NCBI GenBank assembly: GCA_963776505.1
Contig: CAVZNH010000071.1
Coordinates: 124,001-188,000 of the forward strand
Direction of reading: 5' to 3'
DNA from: JAMXLO01 sp963776505
GTDB taxonomy: Bacteria > Pseudomonadota > Alphaproteobacteria > Acetobacterales > Acetobacteraceae
Length of the DNA: 64,000 bases
Part shown: piece by piece, positions 46,763 to 56,886 of the stretch
Layout of the letters: every line of letters starts with the position of its first letter
Position numbering within the stretch: the first letter of the stretch is position 1
Position numbers and translations under genes: made by a program
Notes under the pieces: generated by a model
Told to the model about the DNA's origin: nothing
Database searches by the model: none
What the model saw: only the letters and a program-made list of their open reading frames with translations

Positions 46763-47849
46763 ATGGCTGGCGAAGTCACAGCATGAAGACCGGACCGAAG
46801 CCGCAACCGCACGACGGCAGCAGAAGGCGCGCGAAGAGGGCCAGGCCCCGGTCTCGCGCGAGCTGACCAACTTCGCCGGGCTGGCGGCTGTCACGTTGGC
46901 GCTGGTCATGACGGGACCTGGCGTCGTGCACGATCTGGCGCTGCGGCTCAGCATTTTCCTGTCTCGGGCACACGAAATGAAACCCGATGCTTCGCTGGCC
47001 CAACTCGCCGGCCTGGCCAGTTGGGATGGTGCCGCGCCATTCGTATTGGCGTCGATGATCGCCGGCGTCGCCGCGGTCCTGGTGCAAACGCGCTTCCTCC
47101 TCAGCGGCAAAGCATTGCGGATGGATTTCTCGCGCATCAGCCCGAGGGCCGGATTGAAGCGGTTGCTGGGGTTGGAGAGCCTGGTCGAGGCCGGCAAGTC
47201 TGTGGCCAAGATCGCCGTGCTCGCGATCGTGCTGTGGCGGGTGCTGCTGGCCGATCTGCCGGGGCTGTTGGTTGCACCATTCGGCGAGCCAAACCAGCTT
47301 CTCGCCCGCGCGGAAGTGCCAGTACTGCACGTGGTACTGGTCATGCTCGCCGCGCAGGCGGGGCTTGCCATGCTGGATGTCTTCTGGGTTTACCTGCGCC
47401 ACTCGCGTTCGCTGCGCATGAGCCGCCACGACATTCTGGAAGAGCAGAAGGAGACCGAGGGCGACCCTCGGGTGAAGGCGCGGGTGAAGCAGATCCGTAC
47501 CTTCCGTGCACGCAAGCGCATGCTGGCGGCGGTACCAAAGGCGACCGTGGTGATCACCAATCCGACTCACTACGCCATCGCGCTGTCCTACGATCGGGCA
47601 AAGCATGCCGCGCCGCGCGTGGTGGCAAAAGGAATTGATTCACTCGCGGCCCGAATTCGCGAGGTGGCGGAGGCGAACCGCGTGCCGGTTGTGGCCAACC
47701 CGCCTCTGGCGCGGGCGTTGTTCCTCGTGGAGCTGGATGCCGATATCCCAGCCGAGTACTATCAGGCGGTGGCGGAGATCATCGCTTATGTCTGGCGCCT
47801 TGCACGGCCTGCAGGGCGGCGGCCGGAAGGTGCTGCCATCGAGCCATGA
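46763..47849 (+). CDS. flhB: Flagellar export switch protein FlhB (frameshift at the extreme 5' end)
   Basis: This is an export-substrate specificity switch with four membrane helices and a cytoplasmic autocleavage domain. The autocleavage site is present as NPTHYAIAL, and the N-terminal family motif is EDRTEAATARRQQKAREEGQ. The expected start ATG at 46763 (MAGE) is 6 bp after fliR but in a different frame. One extra base at about 46769-46772 would fuse it to KSQHEDRTEA and give 361 residues. Without the correction only a TTG at 46734, inside fliR, is available. An assembly indel is the simpler explanation. It is convergent with groEL. Confidence 0.9.
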
Positions 47850-47858
47850 CGAAAGAAA

Positions 47859-47880
47859 GGGGCGGACCCAAGTCCGCCCC
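47859..47880. terminator. Bidirectional terminator between flhB and groEL
   Basis: GGGGCGGAC and GTCCGCCCC form a perfect 9-bp stem with a CCAA loop between the convergent stops. On the minus strand it is followed by TTTCTTTC, which fits termination of groESL. Confidence 0.8.
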
Positions 47881-47888
47881 TTGTCCAA

Positions 47889-49526
<1,638 letters not shown>

Positions 49527-49571
49527 ATGTTGAATTCCTTCGTGTTGCAGTCTGGCGTATTGCAGTCTGGA

Positions 49572-49889
49572 CTAAGCGGCCTTGCGCTTGGCGGCGGGCT
49601 GGCCCTCGATGATGCCCATGATGTCGGACTCCTTCATGATCAGGAGCTCCTCGCCATCGAGCTTCACCTCGGTGCCGGACCACTTGCCGAACAGGATGCG
49701 GTCATTCGCCTTGACGTCCAGCGGGACCAGCTTGCCGGTCTCGTCACGGGCGCCTGGGCCAACGGCGATGACTTCACCCTCCATCGGCTTTTCCTTGGCC
49801 GTGTCGGGGATGATAATGCCGCCCGCGGTCTTCTCTTCGGCCTCAAGCCGGCGGACCACGACACGGTCGTGCAGGGGACGGAACTTCAT
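49572..49889 (-). CDS. groES: Co-chaperonin GroES
   Basis: This 105-residue 10-kDa chaperonin has RPLHDRVVVRRLEAEEKTAG, the mobile-loop GGIIIPDTAKEKP, and GEVIAVGPGARDETG. The start at 49889 is the conserved MKFRPLHDRV. It is the first gene of the operon, about 95 bp downstream of the CIRCE element. The C-terminus has a short Lys/Arg extension. Confidence 0.97.
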   Translation of the reverse strand: MKFRPLHDRVVVRRLEAEEKTAGGIIIPDTAKEKPMEGEVIAVGPGARDETGKLVPLDVKANDRILFGKWSGTEVKLDGEELLIMKESDIMGIIEGQPAAKRKAA

Positions 49890-49983
49890 TCGGATCGCTC
49901 CTTGAGTGATCTCGCCAATGGGATGATGTGACACTTCCAACGGCCCTGCCGTGGCCCCTTCATGGGCACCACGGGCCGGTCCG

Positions 49984-50010
49984 TTAGCACTCCCCTCCGG
50001 AGAGTGCCAG
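49984..50010 (-). promoter_or_regulatory. CIRCE element (HrcA operator) of groESL
   Basis: TTAGCACTC-N9-GAGTGCCAG closely matches the CIRCE inverted repeat (TTAGCACTC-N9-GAGTGCTAA). The left arm is perfect and the right arm has two changes. It lies just downstream of the groESL promoter, the standard HrcA repressor position. Confidence 0.9.
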
Positions 50011-50011
50011 C

Positions 50012-50040
50012 GATCTAGTCGCGTACGCGTGTGGAGTCAA
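50012..50040 (-). promoter_or_regulatory. Housekeeping-type promoter of groESL
   Basis: Read on the minus strand this is TTGACT-N17-TAGATC, a good sigma-70-type -35/-10 pair, immediately upstream of CIRCE. HrcA bound at CIRCE would block it. Confidence 0.75.
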
Positions 50041-50168
50041 GCGGCCGGCAGCAATTGACTGACGTGAGTGCCAAATCATTGAAATTGCTGCGATTTATGC
50101 TTGCGTTAGCAACCCGTGGTCATGTCATTCTGTTGTCGGAGACAAAGAGGACTGAGACGGAGACCAGA

Positions 50169-50429
50169 ATGAGCCTCGCGCTGCAGCTAAACGACTACCG
50201 TCTGACAACGGCAGAAATCCTGTATCGCCTGCCGGATCACCCGGAGATCCTGCAGAGCTATATCTGGCAGGACCTGGATCTCTCCCCTGGCTTTCCCGTG
50301 CTGCAGAAGTTCCTGGAGTTCTGGCATCGCGAACTGGACGGCAAAGTTCATTCGGTGCGCGTGGCCTCAGCGAGCGTGATCAAACCGCCGTCGTATCGGA
50401 ACCCCGGAGCCTACCTGCGCCTGCACTGA
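50169..50429 (+). CDS. usg: Usg family protein
   Basis: This 86-residue protein shows the Usg pattern: LNDYRLTTAEILYRLPDHPE, then SYIWQDLDLSPGFPVLQKFL and HSVRVASASVIKPPSYR. Usg was named for its position near tryptophan genes in other bacteria and has no assigned function. The ATG at 50169 follows GGAGACC; the frame is open to 50031, but that part overlaps the groESL promoter. Confidence 0.85.
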   Translation: MSLALQLNDYRLTTAEILYRLPDHPEILQSYIWQDLDLSPGFPVLQKFLEFWHRELDGKVHSVRVASASVIKPPSYRNPGAYLRLH

Positions 50430-50488
50430 ACACCGCCGCCTCGCCGTGATATTCACCTAGGGTGGCCCGATACGCTTATATAGCGGCC

Positions 50489-51574
50489 ATGCCCTTCGAC
50501 GATCGCGAATTCCCCGGGGCTCTGCCGGAGGACCGTGCGGCACGCCGTAGCCGCCGACTGGTCGCGGCCTGGCTATTCGCCGTCGCCGGCATGGTCCTCG
50601 TGATGATTGTTCTGGGCGGTGTCACCCGCCTGACCGGCTCTGGCCTGTCGATCATGGAATGGGCCCCGCTCGCCGGCACGCTTCCGCCGATGAACGAGGC
50701 GGAGTGGCAACGGCTTTTCCGCCTCTACCAAGAGATTCCGCAATATCACCTGGTGAATGAGGGCCTGGGTCTCGCCGGCTTCAAGCAGATCTTCTGGCTG
50801 GAATGGGCGCATCGCCTCTGGGGCCGACTGATCGGATTGGTTTTCATCGTACCGCTGATTTGGTTCTGGGCGACCGGCCGGATCGAACGGCAACTCCGCC
50901 CACGTCTCGCCCTGCTGTTTGTGCTCGGCGGCCTGCAAGGCGCGGTCGGATGGTTCATGGTTGAATCTGGCTTCGAGCCAGAGCTGACCGCCGTGTCGCC
51001 GTATCGGCTGGTGGTCCACCTGGTCTTGGCGCTGATCCTGTATACTGCCCTGCTCTGGATCGGCCTGACGGTGATCCGTCCCGTACCGCCACGCCCCGCG
51101 GCAGGGAGGCTGCTGCGCTCGCTGGCCTGGGCCTGTTGTGCGTGCATCGCCGTGACCATGGTGGCGGGAGGTTTTGTCGCCGGCACACACGCCGGCTTCG
51201 ACTACAATACGTTCCCCCTGATGGACGGGCGGCTAATACCGATTGACTACGCCAGGCTCGAACCATTTGTGCGCAACCTGACGGAGAACATCGCCGCTGT
51301 GCAATTCGACCATAGGCTCCTCGCGACGCTCACCGTTCTCGTCACGGCCGCCACGCTGATTGCCGGATTCGCAAGCCGCCAGCCGCGTGGCACACGTCGT
51401 GCGCTGGCAGCCATCATGGGTACCGCGGTGGCGCAATATCTCCTCGGTGTAGCTACACTTGTGTTTGTCGTGCCGATCGCGCTTGCGGCGATGCACCAGG
51501 CGGTCGCCGTGCTGCTGTTCAGCGCCGCGGTCGTGTTGTTGCACAGCACGCGCCCGCGGCCGGTCGGGCGGTAG
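50489..51574 (+). CDS. ctaA: Heme A synthase (COX15/CtaA)
   Basis: This 361-residue enzyme oxidises the C8 methyl of heme O to give heme A for cytochrome oxidase. It has about eight membrane helices. Landmarks are VLGGVTRLTGSGLSIMEWAP, FWLEWAHRLWGRLIGLVFIV (heme-ligand His) and GFVAGTHAGFDYNTFPLMDG, with further His in VQFDHRLLA and MHQAVAV. The ATG at 50489 is 5 nt after TATATAGC, so the transcript may be nearly leaderless. Confidence 0.95.
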   Translation: MPFDDREFPGALPEDRAARRSRRLVAAWLFAVAGMVLVMIVLGGVTRLTGSGLSIMEWAPLAGTLPPMNEAEWQRLFRLYQEIPQYHLVNEGLGLAGFKQIFWLEWAHRLWGRLIGLVFIVPLIWFWATGRIERQLRPRLALLFVLGGLQGAVGWFMVESGFEPELTAVSPYRLVVHLVLALILYTALLWIGLTVIRPVPPRPAAGRLLRSLAWACCACIAVTMVAGGFVAGTHAGFDYNTFPLMDGRLIPIDYARLEPFVRNLTENIAAVQFDHRLLATLTVLVTAATLIAGFASRQPRGTRRALAAIMGTAVAQYLLGVATLVFVVPIALAAMHQAVAVLLFSAAVVLLHSTRPRPVGR

Positions 51575-51623
51575 CGGTGAAACCGGAATCGTCGCTGATC
51601 GGTTGCCCGATAGTACCCGGGCC

Positions 51624-53197
51624 GTGACCGCTACGAAGGTCAACCCGCTGCCACCAGCCGAGCTGGAGGTCCACCGGCGAGCGACGCTGTTGCAGTCGAT
51701 CTTGGAAGCGTTTCCGCATGGCGTCTGCGTCTATGGTCCGGACCATCGGGTGGCGATGTTCAACCGGGCATACGCGCAGGTGATGGAAGGGGCGCCGCTC
51801 AACATTGGAGATCGTCTCGAGGATGTAATCCGCCAGCGTGCCGAGGCAGGCGAGTATGGTCCCGGGACGATCGACGAGATCGTCGCGCTGCAGATGTCCT
51901 TCGACGTCACACGGCCGCAGGTGCGCAAGCGGCGGCGACCGAACGGCATGACGTTGGACGTGCGTACCACACCGTTGCCCGACGGCGGCTACATCAGCGT
52001 CGTGACAGATATCACCGCGCTGGCCGAAGCAGAGGTGCAGATATCGCAGCGCGCCGACGAAATGGCGGTCATGCTGTCCTGCATACGCCACGGGGTGATC
52101 CTGTGGGGGCCGGACAATCGGTTGCTTGCAGCCAATGCCATTGCCGCGGAATTGCTGGACCTTCCGCCGGGGCTGCTGACGCCGGGGCGGACACAGGACG
52201 AGATCCTGCAAAGTTTGCTGGCACGCGGCCATTTCGGGACCGACGAGAACGCACGCAAGCGAGCTCTCGAACTAGCTCAGCGTGGACCGAACCGGGTCCT
52301 ACCGGAGGCAGATCAGTCACGCCGGCGGGCCGCGTTCTCGAAGCCTGCTCGGATCCCACGCCGGGCGGTGGCTGGGTCACCACATATACTGACGTGACAG
52401 AGGCACGAGCGGCGCAGGACGAGCTGCGGCGCGCCAAGGATGCAGCGGAGGGGGCGAATCAGGCCAAGTCGCGTTTCCTCGCGACAATGAGCCACGAGTT
52501 GCGCACGCCGCTCAACGCCGTGATCGGCTACTCCGACGCGCTGCTGCGCGAGGCCGGCTATCCGACGGGCGCGCAGGTGGCCGAGTTCGCCACGCAGATC
52601 AACGAAGCCGGACGCCAGCTGCTGGGGCTGATCAACATCATCCTCGACGTGGCTCGCATCGAGTCGGGCCACCTCGACCTCGCCGCGGACAGGGTCGACC
52701 TGGGCCGCCTTGTGCGGCACTGCTTGCGTCACGTGGATGCGGCCGCGGAGGCTGCCGGAGTAACCCTAGACGCGGACGTCCCGGATGGTCTGCCGGGGCT
52801 CCGGGCGGACGAAAGACGCCTGCAGCAGGTGATCGACCATTTGCTGTCCAATGCCGTCAAGTTCACTGAGACGGGTGGCACCGTGTCGGTCGGCGTGTCG
52901 CTGGAGGCGGATGGCAGGCTGCTGTTGGTCGTCCGCGACACCGGCATTGGCATCGCCGAACGGGACATGGAGCGCGTTTTCGAGCCGTTCACGCAGCTCG
53001 ACGGCACGCTGGCCCGGCGCTTTCAGGGCGCCGGCCTCGGTCTCTATGTGTCACGTGCTCTGGTTGCCGGCCATGGCGGCGAGTTGTCGCTACACAGCGC
53101 GCCTGGCGCCGGGACATCTGTGGAGATTCGCCTGCCGGCTGGACGGCTAATTGCCGAGGGCAGTAGGAAACCCGGTGCCGGCATACCACCTGAATGA
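51624..53197 (+). CDS. PAS-domain histidine kinase (one frameshift)
   Basis: This is a sensor kinase of about 524 residues. There are two PAS-like domains (LEAFPHGVCVYGPDHRVAMF, and SCIRHGVILWGPDNRLLAAN), then HisKA (RFLATMSHELRTPLNAVIGY) and HATPase (IDHLLSNAVKFTETGG, VVRDTGIGIAERDMERVFEP, RFQGAGLGLYVSRALVAGHG). The second PAS C-terminus and the kinase core lie in a different frame from the N-terminus; one base is missing at about 52300-52325. There are no membrane segments, so it is cytosolic. The start is GTG 51624. No partner response regulator is adjacent. Confidence 0.85.
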
Positions 53198-53226
53198 TCG
53201 GTGACCGCTGTTTGAAGGAATGCGCC

Positions 53227-54667
53227 ATGACGCCGCTGCTCGCCACCGACAAGCTGTTCTTCGAGCGCGCCGATGCCGCTCTCGACCGCGCCGCGGCCGA
53301 AGCGACGCTTGGCTCCGCCCTGACGCACAGCGACGACGGTGAGCTGTATCTGGAGTATCGCGAAAGCGAGCAGATCAGCCTGGACGATGGGCGGATCCGC
53401 AGTGCCGGGTTCGACACGTCGCTGGGATTTGGCCTGCGCGCCGTGGCAGGCGAGGCGACCGGTTATGCGCATGCCGGTGAGTTGTCGGAACCTGCCTTGC
53501 AGCGCGCCGCGAGCAGTGTCGCGGCGGTGGCGGCCGGCCATTCAGGCGTTGCCGCTGAGCCGCCGCGTGCCACCAACGCGCGGCTCTACTCCGACGCCAA
53601 TCCACTCGGCGCGACCGAGTTTCCGGCGCGCACCGCGCTGCTGGCCGACATAGATGCATATGCTCGCGGCAAGGATTCGCGGGTCGTGCAGGTGATGGCC
53701 TCGATCGCCGGCGAATGGCAGGCCGTCCAGATCATGCGTGCCGACGGCACCCGGGTCGCCGACCTGCGGCCATTGGTGCGGCTCAACGTCGCCGTTGTGG
53801 TGGAACAGGCCGGCCGGCGGGAGACTGGAAGCTACGGCACCGGCGGCCGCTTCGCCTACGACCACGTCACCGCGCCCGCGGTCTGGCGCGGCGCCGTCGA
53901 CGAGGCGCTCCGTCAGGCATTGGTCAACCTGGACAGCGTGCCAGCGCCCGCCGGCGAAATGGAGGTCGGTGCTCGGACCCGGCTGGCCCGGCATCCTGCT
54001 TCATGAGGCGATCGGCCACGGCCTGGAAGGCGACTTCAATCGCAAGAAGACCTCGGCCTTCGCTGGCCTGCTTGGCAGCCGCATCGCGGCGCCGGGCGTC
54101 ACGGTCGTGGACGACGGAACACTGCCCGACCGGCGTGGCAGCCTGACGGTGGACGACGAAGGCACGCCGACCAGCCGCACCGTGCTGATCGAGGACGGCG
54201 TCCTGGTCGGGTTCATGCAGGACCGGCTGAACGCCAGGCTGATGGGGATGCGAGCGACTGGCAACGGGCGCCGTCAGTCCTATGCCCATGCGCCGATGCC
54301 GCGGATGACCAACACCGTCATGCTTGCCGGGCCCCACTCGCCGGAGGAGATGATCCGCTCCGTGCGTCGTGGCCTCTACGCGGTGAATTTCGGCGGCGGC
54401 CAAGTCGACATCACGTCGGGCAAGTTCGTGTTCTCGGCGAGCGAGGCCTACCTGATCGAGGACGGCAAGGTCACAGCCCCCGTCAAGGGCGCCACGCTGA
54501 TCGGCAACGGCCCGGATGCGCTGACCAAGGTCGCGATGGTCGGCAACGACATGGCGCTCGATCCCGGCATCGGCACGTGCGGCAAGAATGGCCAGGGCGT
54601 GCCAGTCGGCGTCGGCCAGCCGACCCTGAAGCTCAGCGGCCTCACGGTGGGCGGCACCGCCGCCTGA
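53227..54667 (+). CDS. tldD: TldD metalloprotease (one frameshift)
   Basis: This is a TldD/PmbA-family metalloprotease of about 479 residues, which acts with TldE/PmbA in trimming modified peptides. The N-terminal part (LYLEYRESEQISLDDGRIRS, GLRAVAGEATGYAHAGEL) is in one frame. The catalytic part, with the zinc motif HEAIGHGLEGD, is in the next. At 53968-53969 an extra G in GAGGTCGGTGCTC breaks the frame; without it the protein reads EVVLGPGWPGILLHEAIGHG as expected. The C-terminus LKLSGLTVGGTAA is intact. The ATG at 53227 is the normal start. An assembly indel is likely because the gene is otherwise perfect. Confidence 0.93.
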
Positions 54668-54690
54668 GGCGTTCGCGAGTCGTCGTTGAC

Positions 54691-54713
54691 GGGGCCGCGC
54701 TCAGCGCGGCCCC
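54691..54713 (+). terminator. Terminator hairpin after tldD
   Basis: GGGGCCGCGC, loop TCA, GCGCGGCCCC: a perfect 10-bp GC stem 24 nt after the tldD stop. The tail is GTATCGTTGCCTTT, without a strict T run. Confidence 0.7.
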
Positions 54714-55080
54714 GTATCGTTGCCTTTGATTATCGTTAACAAAATGTTGGTTTGTCGTTGGACTCCCTGTCAGGTGGACGACCGGGGACCCAATCACGGC
54801 GCCTGAGGTGGGACTCTGGCCGGGTCCGGCGCCATCACGCTCTATTTTTTACGGTCAAGCAATAAAATCACGACTTGTCACGCGAGACGAGACGAGTCGC
54901 TGCGAAATCTCACAGGATTAGGCCCGTTTGGTCGTCGTGTCGCGACGAGAGCGATTTGACGACAGGATAACGTCAATTCAACGATAATAAATCCTTAACG
55001 TGGAATCATTGGAGTCACGTTCACGAAAGACGAAGGGGTCTTTCGGACGCAAGAAAGCTTAATTGGAAAGGGTTCGACCA
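54714..55080. promoter_or_regulatory. Long AT-richer leader/promoter region of the repeat-protein gene
   Basis: This region of about 370 bp is visibly richer in A/T than its surroundings. It contains TCTATTTTTTACGG (about 54840), TTGACGACAGGATAACG (about 54955) and ATAATAAATCC (about 54983), but no -35/-10 pair at correct spacing could be fixed. A perfect 8-bp stem with a 6-nt purine loop (CGAAAGAC, GAAGGG, GTCTTTCG) lies at 55024-55045, 35 nt before the start codon at 55081. No coding frame was found. Confidence 0.5.
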
Positions 55081-55932
55081 ATGCTTCACCTGATCTCCGC
55101 TCGCATCGCTTCCGTTATCGATTTCGGTAAGGTTCGTCTCGGCGCGTTCGCCCCGGCGCTGGCCCCAACCACTGATGCAGCGAAGGTTCGTCTGGGTGCA
55201 TTCGCCCCAGCGCTGGCACCGACCGCCGATGCCGCAAAGGTCCGTCTCGGCGCGTTCGCCCCAACGCTGGCGCCCACCACCGATGCCGCGAAGGTTCGTC
55301 TGGGTGCGTTCGCCCCAACGCTGGCACCGACCGCCGATGCCGCGAAGGTCCGTCTCGGTGCGTTCGCCCCGACGCTGGCGCCCACCACCGATGCCGCAAA
55401 GGTCCGTCTCGGTGCGTTCGCCCCGACGCTGGCGCCCACCGCCGATGCCGCAAAGGTCCGTCTCGGCGCGTTCGCCCCGGCGCTGGCGCCCACCACCGAT
55501 GCCGCAAAGGTCCGTCTCGGCGCGTTCGCTCCGGCGCTGGCGCCTACCACCGATGCAGCGAAGGTTCGTCTGGGTGCGTTCGCCCCGACGCTGGCGCCGA
55601 CCGCCGATGCCGCGAAGGTCCGTCTCGGCGCGTTCGCCCCAGTGCTGGCGCCCACCACCGATGCCGCAAAGGTCCGTCTTGGCGCGTTCGCTCCGGCGCT
55701 GGCGCCTACCACCGATGCAGCGAAGGTTCGTCTGGGTGCGTTCGCCCCGACGCTGGCGCCGACCGCCGATGCCGCGAAGGTCCGTCTCGGCGCGTTCGCC
55801 CCAGTGCTGGCGCCCACCACCGATGCCGCAAAGGTCCGTCTCGGCGCGTTCGCTCCGGCGCTGGCGCCTACCACCGATGCAGCGAAGGTTCGTCTGGGTG
55901 CGTTCGCTCCTACACTACAGCAGGCGCGATGA
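55081..55932 (+). CDS. Tandem-repeat protein made of 18-residue KVRLGAFAP units
   Basis: This 283-residue protein has a 16-residue leader (LHLISARIASVIDFG after the Met), then 14 full and one partial copy of the unit KVRLGAFAPALAPTTDAA, ending QQAR. Only two positions vary: residue 10 is A, T or V and residue 15 is T or A. Each unit carries one Lys, one Arg and one Asp plus two Pro, so the protein is basic; there is no Cys or Trp. It has no signal peptide or membrane segment. The ATG at 55081 follows GGAAAGGG. Many synonymous differences between units suggest selection on the peptide. The uniform units after a short leader recall multi-core peptide precursors, but structural repeats are equally possible. 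No known family was recognised. Confidence 0.7.
   Translation: MLHLISARIASVIDFGKVRLGAFAPALAPTTDAAKVRLGAFAPALAPTADAAKVRLGAFAPTLAPTTDAAKVRLGAFAPTLAPTADAAKVRLGAFAPTLAPTTDAAKVRLGAFAPTLAPTADAAKVRLGAFAPALAPTTDAAKVRLGAFAPALAPTTDAAKVRLGAFAPTLAPTADAAKVRLGAFAPVLAPTTDAAKVRLGAFAPALAPTTDAAKVRLGAFAPTLAPTADAAKVRLGAFAPVLAPTTDAAKVRLGAFAPALAPTTDAAKVRLGAFAPTLQQAR
55129..55929 (+). repeat. 54-bp coding tandem repeat, 14 full copies plus one partial
   Basis: A period of 54 nt starts at 55129; the partial copy is 55885-55929. Within it a 162-bp block (three units, from 55507) recurs at 55669 with one base difference, and begins again at 55831. This shows recent expansion by block duplication. There are no spacers, so it is not a CRISPR array. 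Confidence 0.95.
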
Positions 55933-56040
55933 CGGCACCGCAAACCTGAAGACGGGTGACTCGGACTTGCCTATGGTGACGGACCGGGCGCCGCGTGTCC
56001 GGTTCGAGTGACTTTACCCTTGATAGTCAGGACAGCACCC

Positions 56041-56838
56041 GTGTCCACAACCACATCCCCTGGCACCAATTCGCAGAGGCCAGCAAAGAAAACGCCCCTT
56101 GTCACCTTTCATCGCTTTGTCCCGACCGCGCGCCTGCCACAGCGCGCCGATCGCTCCGCCGCTGGCTCGCTGCCCACCCGCGCCTTCCGTTATTGCGAGC
56201 CGGCCACCAGTGCATCCGGTTATGGCTATTACATCTTCCCCCCCATCAGCTTCAGTTTACAGTGGGACGGCCGCGATGTGATGTGGACCTGGGAAGGAGC
56301 CGGCACCTGGCTGCCGCTCCAATCCGCCCAGTTCCCGAATTTCCGTGACCTGTTCGACTCCGTCGCTCCCGCGGAGATCCGGGAATATTCACCGCCCTTT
56401 CTTGGTGCCTTGCAGGAGCCCGGCCTGATCCAGTGCTGGACCGGCATCGTGGCTCGCACTGCCCCGGGTTGGAGCTTGATGGTGCGGGCACCCGCCAACA
56501 TTCCGCGCAGCGGAAGTTACGAATTGTTTGAGGGCATCATCGAGACCGATCGTTGGTTCGGTCCACTGATCACCAATATGCGCCTGACCAAGACCGATGT
56601 TCCGATCGACTTCCGCGCCGACTTCCCGCTGCTGCAGGTGCAGCCGATCCCGCGTAACGCGTATGACGATGCCACGCTCAACAACTATGAGTTGGTTCCC
56701 GACCTGAAGCAGCTGACACCTGAAGATTGGGATGACTACTACGACACTGTGGTCCGCCCACACGTGCAGGAGGTCAGGCCGCGAGGTCAGTATGCTGCGG
56801 CCGCCCGCAGGCGACGTGCTGCCGAAGATGGTAATTGA
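56041..56838 (+). CDS. DUF6065-like protein of unknown function
   Basis: This 265-residue soluble protein is 108 bp downstream of the repeat gene. Conserved-looking blocks are FHRFVPTARLPQRADRSAAG, LPTRAFRYCEPATSASGYGY, YIFPPISFSLQWDGRDVMWT and GLIQCWTGIVARTAPGWSLM, which match my recollection of the DUF6065 family; this is not verified. The N-terminal 30 residues are low-complexity Thr/Pro. GTG 56041 has AGGACAG upstream and is preferred over GTG 56008. There are no signal or membrane segments and no recognisable catalytic motif. Its stop overlaps a perfect palindrome at 56832-56845. Confidence 0.65.
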   Translation: MSTTTSPGTNSQRPAKKTPLVTFHRFVPTARLPQRADRSAAGSLPTRAFRYCEPATSASGYGYYIFPPISFSLQWDGRDVMWTWEGAGTWLPLQSAQFPNFRDLFDSVAPAEIREYSPPFLGALQEPGLIQCWTGIVARTAPGWSLMVRAPANIPRSGSYELFEGIIETDRWFGPLITNMRLTKTDVPIDFRADFPLLQVQPIPRNAYDDATLNNYELVPDLKQLTPEDWDDYYDTVVRPHVQEVRPRGQYAAAARRRRAAEDGN

Positions 56839-56845
56839 TCAATTA
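56832..56845. promoter_or_regulatory. 14-bp perfect palindrome upstream of the SGNH gene
   Basis: TAATTGATCAATTA overlaps the DUF6065-like stop codon, 41 nt before the SGNH hydrolase start. It could be an operator, but no regulator is known. Confidence 0.3.
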
Positions 56846-56886
56846 ACCGTCTGGACACGGGTGCTCGCTTATAGTTGAACACGGTC

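Noticed and set aside
53961..53975. Programmed frameshift in tldD
   Set aside because: There is no slippery heptamer or downstream structure, and a single extra G gives the exact family sequence, so an indel is simpler.
55129..55929. Possible CRISPR array
   Set aside because: Units are contiguous 54-mers without spacers, are coding, and vary by synonymous changes; there are no cas genes.
55086..55943. Minus-strand open frame of 285 codons across the tandem repeats
   Set aside because: A 54-nt period is a multiple of three, so any frame free of stops in one unit stays open throughout. The plus strand has the ribosome site, leader and conserved peptide.
55985..56015. tRNA-like T-arm sequence GGTTCGAGT
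   Set aside because: No acceptor stem or anticodon arm can be formed around it; it is the start region of the DUF6065-like gene.
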